Shown: positions 24,713-33,466 of the stretch, piece by piece
Position numbering within the stretch: the first letter of the stretch is position 1
Layout of the letters: the number at the start of each line of letters is the position of its first letter
NCBI GenBank assembly: GCA_007121785.1
Contig: SKJX01000206.1
Coordinates: forward strand, 1 to 39,230
Direction: 5' to 3'
Length of the DNA: 39,230 nt
From: Nitriliruptoraceae bacterium
Lineage (GTDB): Bacteria > Actinomycetota > Nitriliruptoria > Nitriliruptorales > Nitriliruptoraceae
Translations under genes and position numbers: made by a program
The notes under the pieces: model-generated
Database searches by the model: none
The model's input: the letters and a program-made list of their open reading frames with translations, nothing else
What the model was told of the DNA's origin: nothing

Positions 24713-27055
24713 TCACGTGGCGGTGTCGGTCCTCCAGTCGGCAGGGATGTTGCCCTGTTCGAGGTCGTGCACGTGGGCCGAGACCTCCCCCAGGACCCGT
24801 GGGAGCACCTGCCTCGCGGCCAGACAGGTGTGGAGCCGGTCCTGCACGTGGGCCGCGTGCTCGGTATCGCCCTCCTCGGCGAGCGCCCTGGCGTAGTCGT
24901 CCACGTGTTCCTTGTACGCGATGTGACCGAAGGCGTCGGCGGACGCATCCACGTCAGCGATCAGTGCTTCGTCCATCAACCGCCTCGCTGCGGTTGGATC
25001 GGGGGCCATCTGCTGGAACTCGGCAGTGGTCTCACCGAGCGTCCGGCCCTCGGCGCCGTCCGGGACCGTCAGCACCTTGCTTGGACGCAGCAGGGGGGCG
25101 GCCAGCGCGTGAGCGGCGTGGAAGGCAGCCGGGTTGTCCGGACAGCGTTCACGAAGCTCGGTCAGTACGTCGTTGCCGTGCGTCAGCACGCGGCTTCCGT
25201 CGAAGGCGAGGATGCGTCCTACGTCCGCGTCGAAGTACTCCTGCGCGACGTCCTGTTCGTCGTAGCTACGAGGGGGCGCGACGCGGAAGGGCAGCTCGTT
25301 GGAGACCAGGTCCCTGTCGTCGAGGTGGAGGGCGACCTGCGCGACGTAGCGGCCAGGTTCGCTGACGTCCCAGCCCTCGATCCCAGCCGAGGGTTCCAGC
25401 GCGGCGTAGAGCGACTCCCCCGGTTGTAGCACGGTCGGCTGCGGCGTCAGGCAGTAGCGAGCGAACGGCAGGTACTGCCGTGCGGGATCGCGCTCACGTT
25501 TGGTGATGAGCGTCACCGAGTCCAGGCTGCGCAGTCGTGCCGCATCGACGATGACCGGTGCCTCGCCGCCGTTCTTCAGCTTCAGTTCGATGTTGAGCGG
25601 TTCCAGGAACGCGAGGCGGGGTCGGTCGCGGTGCATGCGCACCTCCAACGTCAGCGCACTGCCGACCTGCCTGGCTGCCTGTTCGAAGCCGTGGTTGTCG
25701 AACCAGTCGGCGTTACCCATCTGCACGAAGCGCTCCGGCGCGTGACGCATGAACAGCAGCTCAGCGTCGCTGAACCGGTAGTCGAAGTCGGCGAAGAACG
25801 CCTGCTGCCCGCCAGCGACGAAGTACGGGTAGTTCATGAAGCTCCGGGCCTCGGGCTCGTTCGCGAGCGCAACCCACGGCGTACCCATGCTCTTCTGCCA
25901 CGAGTGCGCGAGGTTGAACGCGTGCCCCATCTCGTGGACGGCGGTCCAGAAGCGCATCCGCCGTACCCAAGCGGCCGGGTTGGCCTCACCCGCTGGAGCC
26001 TGCGAGATGAACGAGTCGATGAAGACGGCGGTGCCCTGACGGTGGTTCGGCCCGATCGAGTCGAACATGATCCCGCCGAGGTTCGTGCCCATGTCGTGAA
26101 GACCAGCGAACAACGTCCACAGTGACCACTGCGGCTTGTTCGCGAACCTCGACCAGTGCACCTGCATCGCGTCGTGCATCTCCTGGTTGGACCAGGTCTG
26201 GTTGGGGCCCGCCGCGGCGAGCGGGATGATCGAATCGCCGCCGGACCTGGACACGTCGAAACCAGCGCGCTCGAAGACCCGCTCCAGGGTGAGCGTCTCG
26301 TTGGGAAGGTTCGGCGGACGGTTGGGGTGGTCGTGGGTCTCGAGGTTCCTCGCCGGCACCGTGCCCTGGACGCAATCGACCTCGATCTCGAACGGTCGGA
26401 AGGAGCGCGACACGTACGCGTACGTGCGCGTCATCGTGGTGCTGGCCCCGCTGAATATGGCCGTGGCTCGTTGCTGGCCTGGGAACCTGCTTCGTGAGGC
26501 CGTGATGCGCACTGAGGTGTGTGGCAGCAGGTTCACATCGCCGTTCTTGTAGAAGATGGTGCCCTGGTAGGTGCTCGGACCGACCTGGGTGAGATTCGCG
26601 ATCCAGTGGATGTGGCCAGCGAGCCAGGTCCGGATGCCACCGCTGGCGGTCATCTGCGGGTACAGGCCGTCGACGTCGAGTCTCAGGTCCTCGGCGATGA
26701 TCCGCCGGACCGGGATCGGCTTGAACGGCTGAGGCAGAGGACGGAGCGACGTCGAGATGTCACCGTCGACCGCGGCTGACGACCCGTTCGTGCCGGCGTC
26801 GCCGACCTCGTCGTCGACGAGCTCCGTTGTCGTCGTCACGGGGTGAGCGAGGGGCTGGAGCCGTTGCTGGGAGCGGTACAGCCCGCTGGCGTTCAGGAGG
26901 GGTAGGGGCGCAAGGGGCGTCGGGGTCGGTCGGGGTGTGGTGAACGCCGCGTCCTCGGCTTTCGGGGTGTCGAGTACGTCGACGTCCTCGGTGGGGCTGC
27001 TTCCGGGGCTCGACCCGGAGCCTCTGCCCTCATCGGCGAGCGTGGATCCTTCCAT
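24713..27055 (-). CDS. Metzincin-like metallopeptidase domain protein
   Basis: A 780-residue protein. Residues 1-115 are Pro/Thr/Asp-rich and probably disordered. Residues 120-240 look beta-rich. Then comes a zincin domain with TAVHEMGHAFNLAHSW (His374, Glu375, His378, His384). The spacing HExxHxxNxxH is the metzincin form with Asn for Gly, and a Met-turn-like SFMNYPYF lies about 20 residues on. A beta-sandwich-like region (LNIELKLKNGGEAPVIVDAA) and a helical C-terminus follow. No signal peptide is visible, unusual for a metzincin. ATG 27055 with AGAAGG at good distance is chosen; an upstream start at 27142 is possible. Family unknown; the partner may be the small gene at 27227. Confidence 0.7.
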   Translation of the reverse strand: MEGSTLADEGRGSGSSPGSSPTEDVDVLDTPKAEDAAFTTPRPTPTPLAPLPLLNASGLYRSQQRLQPLAHPVTTTTELVDDEVGDAGTNGSSAAVDGDISTSLRPLPQPFKPIPVRRIIAEDLRLDVDGLYPQMTASGGIRTWLAGHIHWIANLTQVGPSTYQGTIFYKNGDVNLLPHTSVRITASRSRFPGQQRATAIFSGASTTMTRTYAYVSRSFRPFEIEVDCVQGTVPARNLETHDHPNRPPNLPNETLTLERVFERAGFDVSRSGGDSIIPLAAAGPNQTWSNQEMHDAMQVHWSRFANKPQWSLWTLFAGLHDMGTNLGGIMFDSIGPNHRQGTAVFIDSFISQAPAGEANPAAWVRRMRFWTAVHEMGHAFNLAHSWQKSMGTPWVALANEPEARSFMNYPYFVAGGQQAFFADFDYRFSDAELLFMRHAPERFVQMGNADWFDNHGFEQAARQVGSALTLEVRMHRDRPRLAFLEPLNIELKLKNGGEAPVIVDAARLRSLDSVTLITKRERDPARQYLPFARYCLTPQPTVLQPGESLYAALEPSAGIEGWDVSEPGRYVAQVALHLDDRDLVSNELPFRVAPPRSYDEQDVAQEYFDADVGRILAFDGSRVLTHGNDVLTELRERCPDNPAAFHAAHALAAPLLRPSKVLTVPDGAEGRTLGETTAEFQQMAPDPTAARRLMDEALIADVDASADAFGHIAYKEHVDDYARALAEEGDTEHAAHVQDRLHTCLAARQVLPRVLGEVSAHVHDLEQGNIPADWRTDTAT

Positions 27056-27226
27056 GATGGCGACCTTCTGTGCATCGTCGACGCGCGACGATGATGGCGA
27101 CGCAGGAGGCGTCGTGTTCGGATAGGCGAACCTCGGGTGCACGACTGCGCTGGAGATGCGAGGTCCAGCGCAGGTCCTGCACGGTGGTAGACGACGTCGG
27201 TCGGACGAGCGGCATCCGACCGGGCG

Positions 27227-27574
27227 TCACAGGTAACCGAACGGCTCGAACGAGTCCCGCCAGATCACGGTTGCGTCTTGCACGGAGATGCCGACCCACA
27301 ACGGCCCGTGCACCTCCACGCGGTGCTCTGACTGGATCCCTCGATGCGGGATCTCGATCTCGATGACGTGGTCCCCGGCGGAGACCTCGACCTCGAAGGA
27401 CGTCGCGAAACTGATCTCCCATGCGGTACGTGCCTCGGTCCGCTCGGCCTCGTCACCGTCGACGCGGACCACCACTTCCTCGCCCGTGAACCCGTCCTGG
27501 AGCGCGATACTCAGCGGCACGGAACCGACGATCCCTCGGTCCGCCCCATGAGGGCCTTTCTCCAGGTGGCTCAT
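27227..27574 (-). CDS. Small beta-rich protein of unknown function
   Basis: A 115-residue acidic protein with alternating hydrophobic strands (IALQDGFTGEEVVVRVDGDE, FEVEVSAGDHVIEIEIPHRG, HRVEVHGPLWVGISVQDATV), resembling an immunoglobulin-like or carbohydrate-binding beta sandwich. No signal peptide or membrane segment. It is 171 bases upstream of the metzincin-like gene on the same strand, so it may share its transcript and act as inhibitor, chaperone or binding partner; that is only position-based. ATG at 27574 follows a GAGGGGAG tract. I do not recognise a family. Confidence 0.6.
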   Translation of the reverse strand: MSHLEKGPHGADRGIVGSVPLSIALQDGFTGEEVVVRVDGDEAERTEARTAWEISFATSFEVEVSAGDHVIEIEIPHRGIQSEHRVEVHGPLWVGISVQDATVIWRDSFEPFGYL

Positions 27575-27794
27575 GACTCCCCTCGACGGTCACGGGCCCG
27601 GTCATGCAGACGGGGGGCCAGTACAGCGGACGCGCGCTGCCTGATGGTGGGGACCGACCCCGAGCATCCTCGGCGACCCGCGGCTCGACCACCTGCGTGG
27701 GGCGCCATCGCCTGGTCATCTTGCTGCCTCGGCCTCGCCCGACCCTCGGTTCGAACGCGGCGTGCTTGCACCATCCGCCCCGGCTGCACGACTG

Positions 27795-30700
27795 TCAAGG
27801 CAGGAGACGGGTCCCGATCGCGCTGCCCGGGGCGTGATCTGGCGGCGGGTCGTGCACGGCACCAGTGGACGATCGCGAGACGAGCGTCGCCGGTCGCCGC
27901 CAACGAGGATGTGCGTCGAGCTGTTCGTACGCCTTCGCTGCCGCGCGACGCTTGGTTTCGGCCTCATCGGTCCGGCCCGCGGCGGTGAGCCGACGTGACC
28001 AGGCCATCCATGCCTGGGCTCGTCGCCATGGCAGCTGATACCGCGCGAACACACGCCGTGCTCGGTCGAAGTAGCGATCCGCCAGCTGGTCTTCGTCGCG
28101 CGCCGAGGCGAGCTCGGCGTGGGCGAGCTCCACGTTGCCGGCCTGGCCACGCCAGTCCTCACCAACGGCCAGGATCCGGTCGGTGTGAGCCAGTTGCTCG
28201 ATGGCGCCGTCGACGTCACCCGCGATCGCGAGCTGTCGCGCGAGCTCGGCGCGGACCATCAGTTCGGCCGGCACGTGAGGACCGTCGAGCGCGATCGCCA
28301 GTCCATGCTGCAGGGCGGTGAGGGCGTCCTCGATGCGCCCGAGCAGCCAGTGCGCCTGCCCGAGCCAGTAGGCGTTCAGTCCGGCGTTCAGCAGGTCGCC
28401 GTTGCCGAGGTCGTGGTCGAACGCCTCCGCCCACGAGACCTGGACGGTCTCCCAGTCACCGTCCAGCAGGAGGAGGAGCCGTCGGCTCACGGCGTCCTCG
28501 GGCAGCGGTCGAGCGAGCTCACGCGCGACGTCGAGCCTGCCCATGGTCGCCAGCGCGTAGACGAGGTGATCGGTCACCCCCTCCTGGGCCCGAGCGATCG
28601 TCTCGAACCCCGGCTGGGCGAGCGCTCGCCGCGACCAGGCCTCGCTCGCTGCCGGGTCGAGGAGGTAGATGTTGCTCGCGAGGGCGGGTGCGGTCACGGT
28701 CTCCCATCCCAGGTGGGGGTCGCCCAGCTCCTGCGCGGTCGCCCACGCCTCGTCGATGAGCGCGTGCGCCGCCGCGAGGTCGCCCCGGTGGAACCAGTGG
28801 GTCGCCTGCGTCGGGCGCACCTGGGCCACGAGGTCGTGCCGACCCAGCCCCTCGGCGATCTCCACCGCCCGCGCCGAGGCCGCAGCGCCCTGCTCGGTCT
28901 CCAGGCCGAACAGCGCGGCGAGCGACCTGCCGGAGTGCAGGTCGAATGCGGCCGTGCCGTCAGCGAGGACGGGCTCGGCGGCGCAGAACCGTTCGAGCGC
29001 TCGAGGGATGTCCATCACGCTGTGGTGCATGGACAGCAGGTGACCGAGGTGGCTGTGAGCCGATGCGACGGCGGTGCGGTCACCGGCCGCGCGGTAGTGC
29101 CTGAGGGCGGCGTGGAGGAGGTCGATCGCGCGGCCGTAGTCGATGCTCGACCTGCGGTACATCTGGGCGGCGTGCATCGCGGCATCGCCCTGCGTGCCGG
29201 CGGGCGCGCCGGCATGCTCCAGGATCGCCACCGCTGCCTCGGCGTGGCCGACCGCTTCGTCCCACGCGTACAGACCCGCGGACGCGTCGGCGGCGCGAAG
29301 GCTCAGGCTGGCGGTGCGCTCCCGGTCGACGAGCGAGCCGGCGGCACGCAGGTGAGCAGCAGCGGCCGCGACGTCCGCGGGCCGGTGCATGCCCGTTGAC
29401 TCGAGGGCATCGGCGGCACGCAGGTGGAGGCGTTGCCGTCGCGGTGCGGGGAGGTCGTCGTGGACGGCCTGGCGCATCAGCGCGTGACGGAAGGTGTGGC
29501 TGACCGCCCAGGAGGAGCCACTCTCGACGAGCCAGCCTGCCTGGACCGCCTCCTCCAGCGCCGAAGCGACCTCGGTGGGGGCGAGGTCCGCGACCTCGGT
29601 GAGCAAGCCGCTGTCCGCCTCGCGTCCGAGGACCGCGGTACACCCGATGACGTGCTGGGCGGTCGTCGACAGCGTCCGCAGCCGCCCACGGAGCACGTCC
29701 TGGACGCTGCGGGGTACCCGCGTCGCCGCGTCGGCGCGGTCGAGGGCGTCACGGTCGACGAGCTCGCGGACCACCTCGCTGGCGTAGAACGGGTTGCCGC
29801 CCGTTGATGACCACAACGTGCGGACGAGGTCGGTGGGGGCCTGTTCGCCGGCCCAAGCCGCCACGAGTTCGGCGAGATCGTGCTCGGTGAGTGGAGCGAG
29901 GGTGAGTCGATCGGGGACACCACGCCCCTCGAGGTCGGTGAGCAGCTCCAGCAGGGGAGGGTGCCGGTTGCCCGGCGGATCCCGGAAGCAGATCAGCAGC
30001 AGCGTCCGCTCCGGGAGGTCGTGAGCGAGGTGGCGGAGCAACCGCGCGCTCGCCTGGTCGATGCACTCGGCCTCCTCGACGACGAGGATCACCGGCGTCT
30101 TCCGGGCCATCCGCGCGACGAGCTGCCCGACGGCATCGAGGAGAGCGGAACGCTGGAGCTCGGCGTCGTCCGGCTCCGAGGCGTCCGTCGCTCGGAGCGC
30201 GCGATGGCCCTCGACCAACGGCGCGAGCCGATCGCGCTCGGCCCGCGGCAGCTCGTCCAACGCGTCGCCAGCATCCGGGCTGCGATGGAACGCATCGGTC
30301 ACCGGCTGGTACGGGATAAGGGCCGCCTGCTCGCACCGGCCGACGAGCACGGTCGCGCCGTCAGCAGCTTCGGCAGCCAGGTCGGCGATGAGCCGCGTCT
30401 TGCCGATTCCTGCCTCGCCGGAGACGAGTCCGACCCTGCGCGCGCCGGCGCGTACCGCCAGCCACATCCGGTGGAGCTGCTCGAGCTCGGCGGTCCGACC
30501 GACCATCGGGACGCGGCGAACGACGTCGAGGAGCGCATCGAGCGGTGCAGGGCCGCGTCCCGCGAGCGCGTGGCCTGCGCGGGCGTGCCCCGAGCCGGCG
30601 TCGCCGGCCGCGTACGCCAGCTCGGGGTCGTGTCGCAGGATCGCCGACTCCAACTCCGTCAACACCTGCCCCGGCGTGAGCCCCAACTCCGCGTCGAGGC

Positions 30701-31370
30701 GCGAGCGCACGGACCGGAAGGCCTCCAGGGCGTCGGCCTGCCGCCCGGACCGGTAGAGCGAGAGCATGTACCGGCTCCAGAGGTGCTCACGGAACGGATA
30801 CATGCCGACGAGCATCTCGAGCTCGCCGATGAGCTCCTGGTGACGTCCGAGGGCCAGGTCAGCATCGAGGCGGGCCTCCAGCGTCGTCAGCCGGAGCTCC
30901 TCGAGCTGGGCGGCTTCGGCTTGCGCGAACCGCGGTGCGTCGAGACCCTCGAGGACCGTTCCGCGCCAGAGGTCCAGCGCCTGCCGCAGCTGCCGTGCCG
31001 CGGTCCGGGCGTCGGTGCGGTCGAGGGCGGCTCGCCCTTGGGCGACGAGGTGCCCGAAGCGGGTGGCGTCGACGTGCTCGGGTGTGACCTGGAGTCGGTA
31101 GCCGGGCGATCGGGTGATGAGCAGATCATCGAGGCCGGCGGCGGCAAGGCTGCGGCGCAGGTTGGCGACGTGTGTGCGCAGCGTCGCTTCGGCACCCGCC
31201 GGAGGGTCGTGCTCCCACACGGCCTCGATGAGACGGTCGGTCGGGACCACCTCGTCGCCGTGGAGAAGCAGCATCGCGAGCAACCGACGTGGCTTCGGTC
31301 CGCCGAGTCCGATCGACCGCTCTCCGACGGAAGCCTCGAGCGGTCCGAGGATCCTGAACTGCGGCTCCAT
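27795..31370 (-). CDS. SARP-type regulator with BTAD, STAND ATPase and TPR region (AfsR-like large SARP)
   Basis: A 1191-residue regulator. Residues 1-95 form an OmpR-like winged helix (FRILGPLEASVGERSIGLGG). Residues 100-250 are the BTAD domain (ALDLWRGTVLEGLDAPRFAQ, and LWSRYMLSLYRSGRQADALE). A P-loop lies at 318-326 (EAGIGKTRL) and a Walker-B-like ILVVEEAECIDQ follows. The C-terminal 500 residues are TPR-like helices. ATG 31370 matches the usual SARP start; in-frame codons up to 31469 would add a linker not typical of the family. It is divergent from a cupin gene, and 11-base-period heptamers between them look like its operator. SARPs often control secondary metabolism, and a P450 gene is nearby. 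Confidence 0.9.
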   Translation of the reverse strand: MEPQFRILGPLEASVGERSIGLGGPKPRRLLAMLLLHGDEVVPTDRLIEAVWEHDPPAGAEATLRTHVANLRRSLAAAGLDDLLITRSPGYRLQVTPEHVDATRFGHLVAQGRAALDRTDARTAARQLRQALDLWRGTVLEGLDAPRFAQAEAAQLEELRLTTLEARLDADLALGRHQELIGELEMLVGMYPFREHLWSRYMLSLYRSGRQADALEAFRSVRSRLDAELGLTPGQVLTELESAILRHDPELAYAAGDAGSGHARAGHALAGRGPAPLDALLDVVRRVPMVGRTAELEQLHRMWLAVRAGARRVGLVSGEAGIGKTRLIADLAAEAADGATVLVGRCEQAALIPYQPVTDAFHRSPDAGDALDELPRAERDRLAPLVEGHRALRATDASEPDDAELQRSALLDAVGQLVARMARKTPVILVVEEAECIDQASARLLRHLAHDLPERTLLLICFRDPPGNRHPPLLELLTDLEGRGVPDRLTLAPLTEHDLAELVAAWAGEQAPTDLVRTLWSSTGGNPFYASEVVRELVDRDALDRADAATRVPRSVQDVLRGRLRTLSTTAQHVIGCTAVLGREADSGLLTEVADLAPTEVASALEEAVQAGWLVESGSSWAVSHTFRHALMRQAVHDDLPAPRRQRLHLRAADALESTGMHRPADVAAAAAHLRAAGSLVDRERTASLSLRAADASAGLYAWDEAVGHAEAAVAILEHAGAPAGTQGDAAMHAAQMYRRSSIDYGRAIDLLHAALRHYRAAGDRTAVASAHSHLGHLLSMHHSVMDIPRALERFCAAEPVLADGTAAFDLHSGRSLAALFGLETEQGAAASARAVEIAEGLGRHDLVAQVRPTQATHWFHRGDLAAAHALIDEAWATAQELGDPHLGWETVTAPALASNIYLLDPAASEAWSRRALAQPGFETIARAQEGVTDHLVYALATMGRLDVARELARPLPEDAVSRRLLLLLDGDWETVQVSWAEAFDHDLGNGDLLNAGLNAYWLGQAHWLLGRIEDALTALQHGLAIALDGPHVPAELMVRAELARQLAIAGDVDGAIEQLAHTDRILAVGEDWRGQAGNVELAHAELASARDEDQLADRYFDRARRVFARYQLPWRRAQAWMAWSRRLTAAGRTDEAETKRRAAAKAYEQLDAHPRWRRPATLVSRSSTGAVHDPPPDHAPGSAIGTRLLP

Positions 31371-31429
31371 CACGGGTCCCGTCGCCCTCGGCGCCGGCGT
31401 GTCGGCAGCAAGGTGGCCGGGCTCGGCTC

Positions 31430-31458
31430 TGCACAGCAGTTGCACAGGACCTGCACGA
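31430..31458 (+). promoter_or_regulatory. SARP-like operator: three heptamers at 11-base period
   Basis: TGCACAG (31430-31436), TGCACAG (31441-31447) and TGCACGA (31452-31458) are separated by four bases each. SARPs such as AfsR, ActII-ORF4 and DnrI bind heptamer direct repeats with exactly this 11-base spacing. The array lies between the SARP gene and the cupin gene, about 60 bases before the cupin ATG. Confidence 0.6.
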
Positions 31459-31517
31459 CCCTCGGTCACGGTGCGCTCGTCAAGGCTACTGAGTCGACCC
31501 GCCGGAGGGAACGGAAG

Positions 31518-31898
31518 ATGAGGAAGACGCGAGACGAGATGACGGTCGTGATGGAGGGTGAGGGTCTGGAGATCCTCGCCGAGGATCTCGGTGAGATGCG
31601 GATCAGCCTGTTCACGCTACCGCCCGGCTTCGACCTGACACCGGTCTTCGCGGCCATGCCCGAGCAGAACTGCCCGGTCCAGCACTGGGGGCGCGTGCTC
31701 GAGGGTGAGATCCACCTGCGCTATGCGGACGGGACGGAGGAGGTCACTCGTGCCGGTGAGTTCTTCCACTGGCCGGCGGGGCATACCGCTTGGACCGAGT
31801 CAGGCGTGGTCTGGATCGATGTCTGCCCGGTGTCGGAGGCACGCTTCGTGGACGAGACGCTCGCTGCCGCGGCCGCGACAGCTGCCGCTGACGCCTGA
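31518..31898 (+). CDS. Cupin-fold small protein
   Basis: A 126-residue protein with a cupin-like double-strand core: CPVQHWGRVLEGEIHLRYAD, then GTEEVTRAGEFFHWPAGHTA, then SGVVWIDVCPV. The usual two-histidine metal motif is only partly kept (HWGRVLEGE and WPAGHT supply His residues), so metal binding is uncertain. ATG 31518 has GGAGGG eight bases upstream. It is transcribed away from the SARP gene and ends 41 bases from a convergent P450 gene. It is the likeliest direct target of the SARP, given the heptamer array before it. It could be an enzyme of small-molecule metabolism or a ligand sensor. Confidence 0.78.
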   Translation: MRKTRDEMTVVMEGEGLEILAEDLGEMRISLFTLPPGFDLTPVFAAMPEQNCPVQHWGRVLEGEIHLRYADGTEEVTRAGEFFHWPAGHTAWTESGVVWIDVCPVSEARFVDETLAAAAATAAADA

Positions 31899-31939
31899 GG
31901 GCCGGGTCGAGGCCGACGGCTGCGGGTTCATGCAGCAAC

Positions 31940-33286
31940 TCAGGGGCATGGCCGCATCTCCGGCGTCGCCCACCGAGCCTCGGGTCGCAGCCACACCCCG
32001 TCGCGAGGGCGGAGCGTGATCACCGGACCGAGCACCGTCGGCCGCTCGGGCACGGGCTGCAGCCGCCAACGGCTGGCGATCGTCGCGAGCGCCAGGATCC
32101 CCTCGGTCCAGGCGAACCCCTCCCCGATGCACCGACGGACGCCTCCACCGAAGGGGAAGAACGCCGACCGGTACCGATCGACGGTCGCATCCGGAGCCCA
32201 GCGGTCGGGGGCGCACCGGGTCGGATCGGGCCACCAGCGCGGATCGCGGTGCACGACCCAGGGTGGGACGAGCACCAGATCGCCGGCGGGCACGTGATGC
32301 TCGCCGGCCACGTGGTCCTCAACCGCCTGGCGTGCGATCCCCCACGACGGCGGGTACAGCCGGAGCGACTCCGCGAGGACACCGCGACAAACGGGCAGCC
32401 GGTCGCGGTCGTCCGCGGTCGCCTCCCGGTCGCCGAGGACCGCGTCGACCTCCCGATGGACCTGCGACTCGATGTGCGGGTTCTCCGCGAGCAGTTGCAG
32501 GCTGAACGCCAACGCGTTCGCGGTCGTCTCATGGCCGGCGAGCAACAGGGTGAGGGCTTCGTCGCGGATCTCCCGGTCGGAGAGCCGGTCCTCCGCGTCC
32601 GCGAAGACGAGGTTGGAGAGCAGATCCCCACCGTCGTCACCACGACGACGCCGTTCACGGATCATCCGGTCGATCAGGTCGTGGAGGGTCCGCCGACCCC
32701 GTTGCAGCCGACGGGCCGGACCGACCGGCAGGTTCGACAGACGCGATCCGAACGGGACGAACGCGAGCCGGTACGCGCTGAGAAGGTCATCGATCGCTTC
32801 CTCGATGACGTCGACCTCCTCCGTTACCTCGGTCCCCAGCAGGGTGGTGCCGGCGGTGGCGAGCGTCATCCGTACCGCTTCGGCGTGCACGTCCGTCGGC
32901 GTTCCGGGGGCCCACACGTCGGCGCTCGCCGCGGCGCGGTCGACCATCACGCTCGCGTAGCGCCGGACGCGCTGCGGATGGAACGCGGGCTGCAGCAGGC
33001 GTCGGTGGCGACGGTGGTGGTCGCCCTCGGCCGTCAGCAGCCCGTCACCGAGCACGATCCGGGCGCGTTGGAGCACCGGGCTCTTGCGGAACCGGCTGGC
33101 GTGGGTGACCAGGACCTCGTGGACGAGGTCGGGGTGGGTCAGCTGCCACACCCGGTAGGGGCCGAGCCGGAAGGCCGCCACGTCGCCGTGGGCCTCGGCG
33201 ACCCGGGTGAGGAAGCCGAGCGGGTCCGCCCGGAAGGCCAGCAGGTGACCGAACGGTGTCATGGTGCGGGGGCCCGGTGGGGACAT
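31940..33286 (-). CDS. Cytochrome P450 monooxygenase
   Basis: A 448-residue soluble P450. The I-helix oxygen-binding motif is LLLAGHETTANALAF, the K-helix ExxR is AESLRLYPPSW, and the heme loop is FFPFGGGVRRCIGEGFAW with the thiolate ligand at about Cys386. The I-helix, PSWGIARQAVEDHVAGEHHV region and length resemble CYP102/CYP4-like bacterial P450s that hydroxylate fatty acids or terpenes, rather than the short CYP105 group. No ferredoxin or reductase gene is adjacent. ATG 33286 is the start; an ATG eight codons inside is possible. The gene faces the cupin gene. Confidence 0.93.
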   Translation of the reverse strand: MSPPGPRTMTPFGHLLAFRADPLGFLTRVAEAHGDVAAFRLGPYRVWQLTHPDLVHEVLVTHASRFRKSPVLQRARIVLGDGLLTAEGDHHRRHRRLLQPAFHPQRVRRYASVMVDRAAASADVWAPGTPTDVHAEAVRMTLATAGTTLLGTEVTEEVDVIEEAIDDLLSAYRLAFVPFGSRLSNLPVGPARRLQRGRRTLHDLIDRMIRERRRRGDDGGDLLSNLVFADAEDRLSDREIRDEALTLLLAGHETTANALAFSLQLLAENPHIESQVHREVDAVLGDREATADDRDRLPVCRGVLAESLRLYPPSWGIARQAVEDHVAGEHHVPAGDLVLVPPWVVHRDPRWWPDPTRCAPDRWAPDATVDRYRSAFFPFGGGVRRCIGEGFAWTEGILALATIASRWRLQPVPERPTVLGPVITLRPRDGVWLRPEARWATPEMRPCP

Positions 33287-33373
33287 CGCCGGTCACCGTA
33301 GCGCGCCCTGGCCGAGCCCGGTCGGCAGGCGCACGGCGGCACCGCGAGGGCTTGGGGCCAGGGTCTCTGTCCG

Positions 33374-33408
33374 TTAGACTAATGATTAGTGATGCGCTAA
33401 ATGTTCGC
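33374..33408. promoter_or_regulatory. AT-rich operator/promoter upstream of DUF2249-NnrS genes
   Basis: Contains a perfect 13-base palindrome ACTAATGATTAGT (33378-33390) and an overlapping dyad TTAG-N7-CTAA (33386-33400). With its 3' flank, 16 of 24 bases (33385-33408) match the island before the molybdoenzyme operon (19794-19817). It lies about 60 bases upstream of the DUF2249 start. Probably a regulator binding site and promoter. Confidence 0.55.
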
Positions 33409-33466
33409 GCGATGCGGGACGGCCACCCGGCCGTTGGTCGCGCGACCGACCATCATCGAGGACCCC

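Noticed and set aside
23384-25429. A long plus-strand frame over the NrfD gene and into the metzincin-like gene
   Set aside because: Arg/Gly/Pro-rich shadow of NrfD in another frame; the NrfD frame has clear helices and family motifs.
31372-31382. Palindrome ACGGGTCCCGT at the SARP start
   Set aside because: Only 11 bases, GC-rich and next to the start codon; no second copy and no known matching operator.
29880-31517. N-terminal extension of the cupin frame antisense to the SARP gene
   Set aside because: Only the part from ATG 31518 has a ribosome binding site and cupin-like sequence; upstream it is SARP antisense.
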